Below are positions 14,954 to 24,022 of a stretch of DNA of 64,000 bases, piece by piece. The DNA lies in the NCBI GenBank assembly GCA_965200525.1, contig OZ241368.1, positions 1,674,001 to 1,738,000 of the forward strand, given 5' to 3'. Numbering within the stretch: the stretch's first letter is position 1; each line of letters begins with the position of its first letter. The notes below the pieces were generated by a model. That model ran no database searches and had not been told where the DNA came from. It was given only the letters and a program-made list of their open reading frames with translations. The stretch comes from JANNPJ01 sp965200525. Lineage in GTDB: Bacteria > Actinomycetota > Actinomycetes > Actinomycetales > Kineosporiaceae. A program made the position numbers and the translations under genes.

Positions 14954-17787
14954 CTACGGAAAGTGCCGATTTGGACACCGCGAAGCTGGTGGACGCCGAC
15001 CGGCGGGCTCCGGACGTCTCCCAGTTCGCCGGGAGCGTGGCCTCCGACGAGCGGCACGCCGCGCTGCGGGCCTCGATCCGCCGGCTCGGCGATCTCCTCG
15101 GCGAGTCCCTGACCCGGCACGAGGGCGAGCCCCTGCTGGCGCTGGTCGAGCAGGTCCGGGCCCTGGCCCGGCGGCCCGACGACGGCGCCGAGCTGCACGC
15201 CCTGCTCTCCGGGATCGACGACCCGACGGCCATCGTGCTGGCCCGGGCCTTCACCGCCTACTTCCAGCTGGCCAACATCACCGAGCAGCTGCACCGCTGG
15301 CAGGAGCTGACCGCCCGGCCGGACAGCCCGCTGCGCTCCACCGTGGGCCGGATCGGTGAGGCTCTGGACGCCGGCACCGTCGACCGCGAGCTGGTCGACG
15401 AGATCCTGGGCCGGCTGGAGCTGCGGCCGGTCTTCACCGCCCACCCGACCGAGGCCAGCCGCCGCTCGGTGCTCGACCTGCTGCGCAAGATCGCCGACCT
15501 GATCGACGACGGCGAGGACCCGCGGGCCCGCCCGTTCGAGGCCGAGCGCACTCACCGCCGGCTGGCCGAGCTGGTCGACCTGCTCTGGCAGACCGACGAG
15601 ATCCGGATCGAGCGGCCGAAGCCGACCGACGAGGCCCGCTCGGCCATCTACTACCTGCAGACCCTGGCCACCCAGGTCGTGCCCGACCTGCTCGAGGAGC
15701 TCGACCAGAGCCTGGCCGGGATCGGCGTCCAGCTGCCGTCCCGGGCCCGGCCCCTCCGGTTCGGCACCTGGGCCGGCGGCGACCGGGACGGCAACCCGAA
15801 CGTCACCCCGGCGGTCACCCTCGACGTGCTCGACCTGCAGCACGAGTTCGGCCTGCGGGTGCTGATCGCGGCCGCCGAGGAGCTGATCCTGGAGCTCTCG
15901 TCGTCCACCCGGGTGGTGCCGGTGAGCGCCGCCCTGCAGGAGAGCCTGGAGGCCGACAGCAAGGCCCTGCCCGGCGCCTACGCGGCGTTCATCCGGCTGA
16001 ACGCCGAGGAGCCCTACCGGCTCAAGCTGAGCTACATCCGGGTCCGGCTGTCGCGTACCCGCGACCGGCTGGCCAACGGCACCGCGCACGAGCCCGGCCG
16101 CGACTACCTCGGCATCGACGAGATGCTGGCCGAGCTCGAGCTGATCCGCGACTCGCTGCGGGCCGGCGACGGCGCTCTGATCGCCGACGGCCCGGTGCTG
16201 CGGCTGCTGCGCACCGCCACCGCGGTCGGGATGGGCCTGGCCACCCTCGACGTCCGCGAGCACGCCGAGAAGCACCACGCCGCGCTGGCTGTGCTGTTCG
16301 ACCGGATCGGCGAGCTCGAGGTGCCCTACGCCGAGCTCGAGCGGCCGGCCCGGATCGCCCTGCTGTCGCGCGAACTGGCCGGTCGGCGTCCGCTGATCGG
16401 AGCCGGGATCGCCGCCCTCGACGGCCCCCCGGCCCGCACGATCGAGCTGTTCACCACGATCCGCACCGCCCTCGACCGGTTCGGCCCGGGCGTGATCGAG
16501 AGCTACATCATCTCGATGGCCCAGGACATCGACGACCTGTTCGCCGTTGTCCTGCTGGCCCGCGAGGTCGGCCTGGTCGACACCGGTACCGAGACCACCC
16601 CGGCCTGGTCGCGGATCGGCTTCGTGCCGCTGTTCGAGACGGTCACCGAGCTGGAGGCGGCCGGGCCGCTGGTCGAGGCCCTGCTGTCGGACCCGGCCTA
16701 CCGCCGGGTGGTGGCCGCCCGCGGCGACGTCCAGGAGATCATGCTCGGCTACTCCGACAGCAGCAAGGACGCCGGCATCGCGGCGTCGCAGTGGCAGATC
16801 CACCGGGCCCAGCGGGCGCTGCGCGACGTCGCCCACAAGCACGGCGTGGTGCTGCGGCTGTTCCACGGCCGGGGCGGTTCGGTCGGCCGCGGTGGCGGCC
16901 CCACCGGGGAGGCGATCCTGTCCCAGCCGTACGGCAGCCTGGACGGCCCGATCAAGATCACCGAGCAGGGCGAGGTGATCTCTGACAAGTACACCCTGCC
17001 GATGCTCGGCCGGGAGAACCTCGAGCAGGCCCTGTCGGCCGTGCTCGAGGCCTCGGTGCTGCACCGGACGTCGCTGCTGCCGCAGGAGGTGCTCGACGAC
17101 TGGAACGCCACCATGGACGTGGTCTCCGGCCAGGGCCAGGTGGCCTACCGCGCCCTGGTCGGCGACCCGGCCCTGGTGCCGTTCTTCGTCAAGGCGACCC
17201 CGGTCGACGAGCTGGCCCACCTGAACATCGGCTCCCGGCCGGCCCGGCGCCCCGGTGGCCCGGGCGGCCTGTCCGACCTGCGGGCCATCCCGTGGGTGTT
17301 CGGCTGGACCCAGTCCCGGATCATCCTGCCCGGCTGGTTCGGGGTCGGCAGCGGCCTGGCCGCGGCCCGCGAGGCCGGCCGCGAAGAGGCCCTCCAGCAG
17401 ATGTACGGCTCCTGGAACTTCTTCCGGACCTTCCTCTCCAACGTGCAGATGACCCTGGCCAAGACCGACATGGCGATCGCCGGCCGGTATGTCGGCACGC
17501 TCGTCGATCCGGCCGAGGCGGGCCTGTTCGAGCTGATCCGGGCCGAGCACGCCCGCACGGTCGAGGAGGTGCTGCGGGTGACCGGCCAGAGCACCCTGCT
17601 GGAGACGGCCCCGGTGCTGAAGCGCACCCTGGAACTGCGCGACGCCTACCTGGCTCCGCTGCACGCCCTCCAGGTCTCGCTGCTGGCCCGGTCCCGGGCC
17701 AGCGGCGACACCCCGGACCCGCAGCTGCGCCGGGCCCTGCTGCTGACCATCAACGGGATCGCCGCCGGCCTGCGCAACACCGGCTGA
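14950..17787 (+). CDS. ppc: Phosphoenolpyruvate carboxylase
   Basis: 945 residues, full length. It converts PEP and bicarbonate to oxaloacetate, replenishing the TCA cycle. Key signatures are the catalytic-His motif VFTAHPTEA (His about 163), GYSDSSKDAG (about 600) and the mobile-loop motif FHGRGGSVGRGGGP (about 638). ATG at 14950 in ATGA overlap with the regulator stop; a GAGGAG Shine-Dalgarno lies 5-10 nt upstream inside the regulator gene. An internal promoter may exist because the regulator tail is non-conserved. A hairpin terminator follows at 17795. Confidence 0.97.
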   Translation: MTTESADLDTAKLVDADRRAPDVSQFAGSVASDERHAALRASIRRLGDLLGESLTRHEGEPLLALVEQVRALARRPDDGAELHALLSGIDDPTAIVLARAFTAYFQLANITEQLHRWQELTARPDSPLRSTVGRIGEALDAGTVDRELVDEILGRLELRPVFTAHPTEASRRSVLDLLRKIADLIDDGEDPRARPFEAERTHRRLAELVDLLWQTDEIRIERPKPTDEARSAIYYLQTLATQVVPDLLEELDQSLAGIGVQLPSRARPLRFGTWAGGDRDGNPNVTPAVTLDVLDLQHEFGLRVLIAAAEELILELSSSTRVVPVSAALQESLEADSKALPGAYAAFIRLNAEEPYRLKLSYIRVRLSRTRDRLANGTAHEPGRDYLGIDEMLAELELIRDSLRAGDGALIADGPVLRLLRTATAVGMGLATLDVREHAEKHHAALAVLFDRIGELEVPYAELERPARIALLSRELAGRRPLIGAGIAALDGPPARTIELFTTIRTALDRFGPGVIESYIISMAQDIDDLFAVVLLAREVGLVDTGTETTPAWSRIGFVPLFETVTELEAAGPLVEALLSDPAYRRVVAARGDVQEIMLGYSDSSKDAGIAASQWQIHRAQRALRDVAHKHGVVLRLFHGRGGSVGRGGGPTGEAILSQPYGSLDGPIKITEQGEVISDKYTLPMLGRENLEQALSAVLEASVLHRTSLLPQEVLDDWNATMDVVSGQGQVAYRALVGDPALVPFFVKATPVDELAHLNIGSRPARRPGGPGGLSDLRAIPWVFGWTQSRIILPGWFGVGSGLAAAREAGREEALQQMYGSWNFFRTFLSNVQMTLAKTDMAIAGRYVGTLVDPAEAGLFELIRAEHARTVEEVLRVTGQSTLLETAPVLKRTLELRDAYLAPLHALQVSLLARSRASGDTPDPQLRRALLLTINGIAAGLRNTG

Positions 17788-17794
17788 CCGGGAC

Positions 17795-17825
17795 GCCGGG
17801 CCTGCCTCGAGCGGGCGGGCCCGGC
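17795..17825 (+). terminator. Hairpin terminator after ppc
   Basis: GCCGGGCC (17795-17802) pairs with GGCCCGGC (17818-17825). The stem extends inward by about five more pairs including two G-T wobbles. It starts 7 bp after the ppc stop. Confidence 0.65.
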
Positions 17826-17920
17826 CTCCGATCAATCCTCAAGCCCCGCCCGGACGGCGCCGATGAGAGCCCCAGGGACGTCCGCCTGCCCACCCGGGTA
17901 CGGCCGGTCATCGGACGGCA

Positions 17921-19492
17921 ATGGGGGCAGTTGTGCGTGGATTCGGCGGTCGGAATCAGGGCGGCGCGGTGCTGTCGCGCGAGGGCGCGCCCCGGGACGT
18001 GGAGAACTTCGCCGAGGTGATCTCGGCGCTGGACGCCGCCACCGACGAGCGCAGCGCCTACCGGATCGCGGTCGACACCTTCGTCCGGGTCGCCGGGGCC
18101 GGGTACGGCGCCGTCTGGCTGCCGAACCACGAGCCCAACCGCAACGAGCTCGAGCTGGTGCATCAGGTGGGCGTATTGACCCCCAAGATGCAGGCTGCCT
18201 TCCCGGAGGGCCGTAACCCGATGGACGCCGGCCTGGTCGGTCAGGTGTACCGCTCGCGGGAGCCGCTGTTCGTCGACGACCTGGCCTCGGTGACCTCCTG
18301 CAAGCGGGCCGAGACGGCCCACAGCGGCGGCATGCTGTCCGGGTTCTGCTACCCGGTGCTGCACAACGGCAAGGTCGTGGCCGTGCTGGAGTACTTCGCC
18401 GAGCACCCGTTCGCACCCGACGCCGGCCGCCGGGCCAAGGTGCAGGCGATCGCCAAACTGGCCGACATGGCCGTGTTCCAGGCCATCGCCCGGGCCCAGC
18501 TGCAGGAGGTCGCCGACGACCGGCTGGCGGTGACCGAGGTGGTCAGCACGCTGATGCGGGGCACCGACGAGCACTCGGCCACCCGGATCGCCCTGGAGTC
18601 GGTACGCGAGGCGTTCGGCTGGGCCTACGGGTCGTACTGGAAGATCGACGAGCGGGACAACGTGCTCCGGTTCGACCAGGAGTCCGGATCGGCCGGCGAC
18701 GAGTTCCGGAAGGTCACCCTGGCCGCCAGTTTCGCCGAAGGGGTGGGCCTGTCGGGCCGGGCCTGGCGGGCCCGGGACCTGGTCTTCGTGCAGGACCTGG
18801 CCGAGCTGACCGACTGCGTGCGGGCCCCCGCGGCCGGCCGGGCCGGGGTGAAGTCCGGGATCTGCTTCCCGATCATCATCGCCGGTACGGTGGTCGGCAC
18901 CATGGACTTCTTCACCACCGAGCGGATCACCCTCTCCGACTCCCGGATGGGGGCGCTGCGCAACGTGCAGCAACTGGTCTCGCAGCGGATCGAGACGCTG
19001 CGCCGGACCGGGGCCGAGAAGGCCGGGGCCAAGGGCCTGCTCGACTCGGTCCAGCAGTTGCGCGAGGCGACCACGGACGCCGAGCGGGTGGCCGACGAGG
19101 CGGTCGAGCGGGCCAGCACGATGACCGGCGAGGTCGAGAGCCTGGGATCGGCGTCGGCCGCGATCGGCGACGTCATCAAGATCATCTCGAGCATCGCCGA
19201 CCAGACCAACCTGCTGGCCCTGAACGCGACCATCGAGGCGGCCCGGGCCGGCGACGTCGGCAAGGGCTTCGCCGTGGTCGCGGCCGAGGTCAAGGAACTG
19301 GCCCGGGAGACCGCCGCCGCCACCGGCCAGGTGGCCGAGCAGATCGCCGCCATCCAGGCCAACACCAGCGCGGTCGCCTCCGGCATCCACGCCACCAGCG
19401 AGATCATCGGCCGGATGGACTCGGTGCAGGTCCGGATCGCCGAGATCCTCGAGGCTCAGGCCACCATGGCCCGCAACCTCGACACGCTGTGA
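17921..19492 (+). CDS. Soluble GAF-GAF methyl-accepting chemotaxis-type receptor
   Basis: 523 residues without membrane segments. Two GAF sensor domains (about 30-185 and 200-360) precede a chemoreceptor signalling domain whose hairpin tip reads IADQTNLLALNATIEAARAG, followed by VGKGFAVVAAEVKELA. The helical signalling part is short (about 150 residues), so this is a cytosolic receptor that could feed a CheA array or another kinase. The ATG at 17921 has only a weak Shine-Dalgarno. Convergent with egtD, with a 26-bp gap. Its ligand is unknown; GAF domains often bind nucleotides, haem or chromophores. No che gene is in the window. Confidence 0.88.
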   Translation: MGAVVRGFGGRNQGGAVLSREGAPRDVENFAEVISALDAATDERSAYRIAVDTFVRVAGAGYGAVWLPNHEPNRNELELVHQVGVLTPKMQAAFPEGRNPMDAGLVGQVYRSREPLFVDDLASVTSCKRAETAHSGGMLSGFCYPVLHNGKVVAVLEYFAEHPFAPDAGRRAKVQAIAKLADMAVFQAIARAQLQEVADDRLAVTEVVSTLMRGTDEHSATRIALESVREAFGWAYGSYWKIDERDNVLRFDQESGSAGDEFRKVTLAASFAEGVGLSGRAWRARDLVFVQDLAELTDCVRAPAAGRAGVKSGICFPIIIAGTVVGTMDFFTTERITLSDSRMGALRNVQQLVSQRIETLRRTGAEKAGAKGLLDSVQQLREATTDAERVADEAVERASTMTGEVESLGSASAAIGDVIKIISSIADQTNLLALNATIEAARAGDVGKGFAVVAAEVKELARETAAATGQVAEQIAAIQANTSAVASGIHATSEIIGRMDSVQVRIAEILEAQATMARNLDTL

Positions 19493-19518
19493 CCAGGGTC
19501 GCCGCCAGCTTCGCGAAC

Positions 19519-20496
19519 TCAGGCGGGCCTCCAGAGCGAGAGCGAGAAGCGGTCCTGCGGGTCGGTCCACCAGCCCGCGGCGGCGAATCCGGCGGCGGCG
19601 AACTCGGCCGCCAGCCGAGGCCGGGTGAACTTGGCCGAGATCTCCGTCCGTAGCTCCTCCCCCGCGGCGAAGCCGATCTCCAGGCTGAGTTCGGCGATCC
19701 GGACCCGGACCGGGCGGACCGCTCGCAACCGCATCTCGATCCAGGCGTTCACCGGATCCCAGACCGCGCGGTGCTCGAAGTCGGCCCGGTCGAAATCAGC
19801 CGCCAGTCGCTGGTTCAGCACCTCGAGCACGTTGAGGTTGAACGCCGCGGTCACGCCGGCCGCGTCGTCGTAGGCCGGCACCAGCACGCTTTCGGCCTTG
19901 ACCAGATCGGCGCCGAGCAGGAACGCGTCCCCGGCGCCGAGCCCGGCCCGCAGCCCGGCCAGGAAGGCGCGGCGCTGGGCAGGGTCGAAATTGCCGATGG
20001 TGCCACCGAGGAAGGCCACCAGCCGCCCACCGGGCCCGGGTTCGGCGTCGAGCACCGCCGACAGCTGATGCTCGAAGTCGGCCCGCACCGCGACCACTCT
20101 TAGCCCCGGATAGCCGGCCGCGACCGACTCGCAGGCCATCCGCAGGGCACTCTCGCTCACGTCGAGAGCCACGTACGAGGCGCCCTCGGCCGGCAGCTGG
20201 TCGAGCAGCAACCGGGTCTTCTCCGACGAACCGGAGCCCAGTTCGACCAGCTGACCGGTCCCGGCCCGGCCGATCACGTCGCCAGCGTGCCGGTGCAGGA
20301 TCGAGCGCTCGGCCCGGGTCGGGTAGTACTCCGGCAGCCGGGTGATCTCCTCGAACAGGGCGCTGCCGGTCTTGTCGTAGAACCACTTGGGCGGCAACCA
20401 TTTCGGGGTCGCCCGCAGCCCTTGCCGGACGTCGGCCCGCAACCCGGCGGCGGTGAAGTCGGCGGGCAGGTGGTCGGTGTACTCATAGCGGTTCAA
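19519..20496 (-). CDS. egtD: L-histidine N-alpha-methyltransferase EgtD
   Basis: 325 residues. It trimethylates histidine to hercynine, the first committed step of ergothioneine synthesis. The N-terminal signature PKWLPPKWFYDKTGSALFEE and EYYPTRAERSIL are diagnostic of EgtD; the SAM motif is LVELGSGSSEKT (about 83-94). The most consistent start is TTG at 20496, 14 bp inside the end of egtC, so translation is coupled. It is the last gene of egtABCD. Confidence 0.94.
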   Translation of the reverse strand: MNRYEYTDHLPADFTAAGLRADVRQGLRATPKWLPPKWFYDKTGSALFEEITRLPEYYPTRAERSILHRHAGDVIGRAGTGQLVELGSGSSEKTRLLLDQLPAEGASYVALDVSESALRMACESVAAGYPGLRVVAVRADFEHQLSAVLDAEPGPGGRLVAFLGGTIGNFDPAQRRAFLAGLRAGLGAGDAFLLGADLVKAESVLVPAYDDAAGVTAAFNLNVLEVLNQRLAADFDRADFEHRAVWDPVNAWIEMRLRAVRPVRVRIAELSLEIGFAAGEELRTEISAKFTRPRLAAEFAAAGFAAAGWWTDPQDRFSLSLWRPA

Positions 20497-21238
20497 GCGT
20501 CACCCGGATCTCTCGGTCGTCGTCGACAGCAGCGGTGATCAGGTGCCCGTCCGGCAGGTCGTGCCAGCCGGGCTCGTCGTCGTAGGGCTCGGAGGCAATC
20601 AGCAGGCCGCCGTCCAGGCGCCGCCAGCCGAGCACGTCGCCCCAGGCCGTGGCCCAGATCGAACGGCCGTCGGTGAGCAGCAGGTTGAACCGGCCCGGCT
20701 CGGCCCCGGCCGAGGCGGCCCGGTGGACGACGTCGGCCAGCGCCTCGGCCGGCGGCACCCCCCGCTCCAGCCGGTCCCGGAGCAGGGCCCAGAGCAGGGC
20801 CGAGTCGACCGGGGCCTCGATCCCCAGCACCCGCTCGGGGCTCAGCTCCCGGACCAGGCCCGCCCCGGAGCCGGGCCAGCCGGGCAGCGCGCCGTTGTGG
20901 CTGAACAGCCAGGGCCCGGCCCGGAACGGCGCCGCCGCGGCCGCCCCGAGCGCCATCCCGGCCGTGGCCGACCGGACGGCGGCCAGGAAGGCGCCGCTGC
21001 GCACGGTCCGGGCCAGGTCGGCGAAGGTGTCGTCGTCCCAGACCGGGCCGGCGCCGCGGTGCCGGGCCGGGCTCGGGTCGCCGTCGACGTACCAGCCGAG
21101 CCCGAACCCGTCGGCGTTCATCGTGCCGTGGGCCTGCCGGCGCGGCCCCCAGGCCTGCCGGACCAGCGAGAACGGCGGATCGGCGACGAGTTCACCGATC
21201 CGGGCCGGGCGCCCCAGGTAGGCCAGGTGGCGGCACAT
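20483..21238 (-). CDS. egtC: Gamma-glutamyl-hercynylcysteine S-oxide hydrolase EgtC
   Basis: 251 residues; class II glutamine-amidotransferase fold. Cys2 after Met removal (MCRHLAYLG) is the N-terminal nucleophile. It removes the gamma-glutamyl group from the sulfoxide intermediate made by EgtB. Further family marks are NADGFGLGWY and LFSHNGALPGW. The ATG overlaps the egtB stop by one base (TGATG), and its own end overlaps egtD by 14 bp. Confidence 0.93.
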   Translation of the reverse strand: MCRHLAYLGRPARIGELVADPPFSLVRQAWGPRRQAHGTMNADGFGLGWYVDGDPSPARHRGAGPVWDDDTFADLARTVRSGAFLAAVRSATAGMALGAAAAAPFRAGPWLFSHNGALPGWPGSGAGLVRELSPERVLGIEAPVDSALLWALLRDRLERGVPPAEALADVVHRAASAGAEPGRFNLLLTDGRSIWATAWGDVLGWRRLDGGLLIASEPYDDEPGWHDLPDGHLITAAVDDDREIRVTLEPL

Positions 21239-22629
21239 CAGGCCTCGCCGGCGGCGGCGTCGCGGGCACAGCGGAAGCCGCTGAAGATCTGCCGCCGGAT
21301 CGGGTGGTCCCAGTTGCGGAACGTGCCCCGGACGGCGGCCGGGTCGGACCCGAACGAGCCGCCGCGCAGCACCGGGTAGTCGCCGCCGAAGAACACCTCG
21401 GTGTACTCCCGGTAGGGCCAGGCCCGAAAGCCCGGGTACGGGTGCAGCCAGGTCGAGGTCCATTCCCAGACGTCGCCGATCAGCTGGCGGACGCCGAGCG
21501 CGGACTGCCCCCGCGGGTAGGCCCCGGCCGGGGCCGGGCGCAGGTGCCGCTGCCCCAGGTTGGCCCGCTGCTCGGTGGGTTCGTCGTCCCCCCACGGGTA
21601 GCGCCGCGAGCGCCGGCTCACCGGGTCGTAACGGGCGGCCTTCTCCCACTCGGCCTCGGTCGGCAACCGGCGGCCGGCCCAGCGGGCGTAGGCGTCGGCC
21701 TCGTACCAGCAGACGTGCAGCACCGGCTCGTCCGGGCGGACCGGCTCGACCCGGCCGAACGAGTGCCGCCACCAGCTCTCACCGTCGGCCCGGCTCCAGA
21801 ACAGTGGGGCCACCAGCCCGGCCTGCTGCCGGTACTGCCAGCCGGCCGGCGTCCACCAGCGCTCGTCGTCGTAGCCGCCGTCGGCGATGAACTCCAGGTA
21901 GGCGGCATTGGTCACCGGGGTGGTGTCGATCCAGAACGCCGGGACGTGGACGGCGTGGGCCGGCCGTTCGTTGTCCAGGGCCCAGGGCTCGGTGCTGGTG
22001 CCCATGGTGAACTCCCCGCCCGGCACCAGCACCTCGGCCGGCAGCCGGCCGGCCGGTGCGGCCGGCGGCGGCCCGGCGGCCAGAACCGGCTCGCCGGAGC
22101 GCAACTGATGGGTGGCCAGCATGGTCTCGTCGTGCTGCTGCTCGTGCTGGACGATCATGCCGAACGCGAAACCCCTCTCCAGCAGGGGACGACCGTGCAG
22201 CGGGGTGCGCTCGAGCAGGTCGAGCACCCGGCCCCGGACGTCGCGCACGTACTGCCGGGACGGCGCCGGCTCCAGCAGCGGCAGGGCCGGGCGGTCGCCC
22301 CGGGCGTGCTGGAAGGCGTCGTAGAGCTGGTCCACCGTCTCCGGCAGCAGCGGGTCGCGGCCGCCGACGTCGCGCAGCAGCCAGAGCTCCTCCTGGTTGC
22401 CGATGTGGGCCAGGTCCCAGACCAGGGGCGACATCAGCGGCGAGTGCTGCCGGAGCAGGTCGGCGTCGTCCACGGCATCGGTCAGGGCCGTGGTCCGGGC
22501 CCGGGCCCGTTCCAGGTCGGCGCCCAGCCGGTCGCGCACCTGGGCGTCGTCCAGGAATTCCGGCCCGGCCGGCTCGGCCGACCCGGACGGCTCGGGTGGG
22601 GCCGGGGTCTGGTCACCGGACGTCAGCAT
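21238..22629 (-). CDS. egtB: Hercynine oxygenase EgtB
   Basis: 463 residues. Non-haem iron enzyme that joins gamma-glutamylcysteine to hercynine with O2, giving the S-oxide. The N-terminal DinB-like domain carries the iron ligands HEQQHDE (His162, His166 of the HX3HXE motif) and an upstream His in WDLAHIGNQEEL (His75). The C-terminal half is the formylglycine-generating-enzyme-like domain (GGEFTMGT, GDVWEWTSTW, RGGSFGS, GFRCAR). ATG at 22629 overlaps the egtA end by 7 bp. Confidence 0.95.
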   Translation of the reverse strand: MLTSGDQTPAPPEPSGSAEPAGPEFLDDAQVRDRLGADLERARARTTALTDAVDDADLLRQHSPLMSPLVWDLAHIGNQEELWLLRDVGGRDPLLPETVDQLYDAFQHARGDRPALPLLEPAPSRQYVRDVRGRVLDLLERTPLHGRPLLERGFAFGMIVQHEQQHDETMLATHQLRSGEPVLAAGPPPAAPAGRLPAEVLVPGGEFTMGTSTEPWALDNERPAHAVHVPAFWIDTTPVTNAAYLEFIADGGYDDERWWTPAGWQYRQQAGLVAPLFWSRADGESWWRHSFGRVEPVRPDEPVLHVCWYEADAYARWAGRRLPTEAEWEKAARYDPVSRRSRRYPWGDDEPTEQRANLGQRHLRPAPAGAYPRGQSALGVRQLIGDVWEWTSTWLHPYPGFRAWPYREYTEVFFGGDYPVLRGGSFGSDPAAVRGTFRNWDHPIRRQIFSGFRCARDAAAGEA

Positions 22630-23861
22630 GGTCGAACCTCCGTGCTCTCGAGGGTGAGGTAGCCGGCACTCAGCTCGGCCAGGTCGGGCTGCCCGTCGCG
22701 GTCCAGGGCCTCGGCCGCGGCCGCCAGCACCTGCCGCGCGGCCCGGTCGATCTCCGGGTCGGCCCGCCCCAGCCGGGCCGCGTCCCGCCAGCGGCCGGCC
22801 ACCGGTTCGCAGGCCTCGAACGCGGCGTCCCCGGCGAGGTCGTCGTCCAGCACCGCGGTGATCACGGCGGCCGGCACCCGCCAGTTGGGCCCGGGCTGGG
22901 CGTCCAGGTAACGGACCTCCAGGTGGCCCCGGGCCCGGACCGGCGGGAACAGCGTGGTCAGGTGGTAGTCCAGGTCGGACCGGGTCGGTGGCGCGGCGTC
23001 CGGGACGGCCCGCCGACCTTCCCGCAGCCAGCGCCGGAAGCTGACCCCGGGCGGCGCCGTCCAGGGGCCCTGCGGCCGCCGCACGGCCAGCACCGGAGCG
23101 TCCAGGGCCCACCGGGTGTAGGCCTCGGGCAGCGATTCCCCGGGCCAGATCCGCGGCGCCCGGCAGCGCGCCGGGTCGAGGGTGAGCCAGACCCCCTGCC
23201 GGAGGTTGGCGAATCCGGCCCAGCCCGGGTCGGCTGCCGGGTGGCTGGGCGAGTTGGCGAACGCCGCGACCAGGGCCGGGCCGATCGCGTGCAGCAGGTC
23301 CCAGCGCCGGCGCTCATCCAGCGGGCCGCGGCCGATCCGGGCCGACTCGACGTTGACCTGCACTGATGCACTGGAGCGCATCATTGCCCGGCCGGCCGCC
23401 CCCCAGCGGTCGAAGTAGGCCTCCATCGCGTCGTACCGGGGCCCACGCAGGTGCCGGGGCGGGCGCGGCAACGGATCGATCCCCCGGCCGACCAGCCGGG
23501 CGCCGTGCCGGCGCAGGATGTCGGTGAGCAGCCGCAGATCCCGCTCGAGGGCGGCGATCACGGTGGCCAGGCCGGGCCCGGGGCGGGAGCTGAGCTCTAC
23601 CTGCCCGCCGGGTTCGACGGTGAAGCGGCTGTCCAGCGGCTGGCGGTCGACGTCGTCGAACAGCCGCCGTAGTTGTTCCGGTCCGAGGTGGCGGGCCGGG
23701 CCGGGCCGGTCCTGGTGAACCAGGAACTCCAGCTCGATGCCCACTTGCCCGGGCGGGCCGTGCTTGAAACAGGTCTTGGGAATCCACCCCTCGGCGTCGG
23801 CCTCGGTGATCGGCTGACCGTCCACCGGGCCCGCGGAACGGGCGTCGTCGTGAGTTGGCAC
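22623..23861 (-). CDS. egtA: Glutamate-cysteine ligase EgtA
   Basis: 412 residues. ATP-dependent synthesis of gamma-glutamylcysteine for ergothioneine; GCS2-like fold with GIELEFLVH near the start, SASVQVNVE and HLEVRYLDAQPGPNW. GTG start at 23861; no strong Shine-Dalgarno, so a downstream start is possible. First gene of the egtABCD operon; egtE (the C-S lyase) is not present next to it, as in many genomes where it lies elsewhere. Divergent from the sulfite-oxidase-like gene across 161 bp that should hold both promoters. Confidence 0.93.
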   Translation of the reverse strand: MPTHDDARSAGPVDGQPITEADAEGWIPKTCFKHGPPGQVGIELEFLVHQDRPGPARHLGPEQLRRLFDDVDRQPLDSRFTVEPGGQVELSSRPGPGLATVIAALERDLRLLTDILRRHGARLVGRGIDPLPRPPRHLRGPRYDAMEAYFDRWGAAGRAMMRSSASVQVNVESARIGRGPLDERRRWDLLHAIGPALVAAFANSPSHPAADPGWAGFANLRQGVWLTLDPARCRAPRIWPGESLPEAYTRWALDAPVLAVRRPQGPWTAPPGVSFRRWLREGRRAVPDAAPPTRSDLDYHLTTLFPPVRARGHLEVRYLDAQPGPNWRVPAAVITAVLDDDLAGDAAFEACEPVAGRWRDAARLGRADPEIDRAARQVLAAAAEALDRDGQPDLAELSAGYLTLESTEVRPC

Positions 23862-24022
23862 GGGACCAATCCTGCGTCGGGGTTTTCGATCCCGCCAGTG
23901 GGTTGCGGCAATCGCGGGCTTTCGGCGCGGTTACGGCAGTTCGGGCGCTGGACCGGCATGACACCATGGGTCCGGTCAACGGCGATCGGGAATGTCGGAC
24001 CGGATCGAACCAGGGAGCAGAC

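Noticed and set aside
14689..17835. 1,048-codon open frame on the minus strand opposite ppc
   Set aside because: Typical high-G/C antisense shadow; translation is Gln/Gly/Val-rich without domains, whereas the plus strand encodes full-length Ppc.
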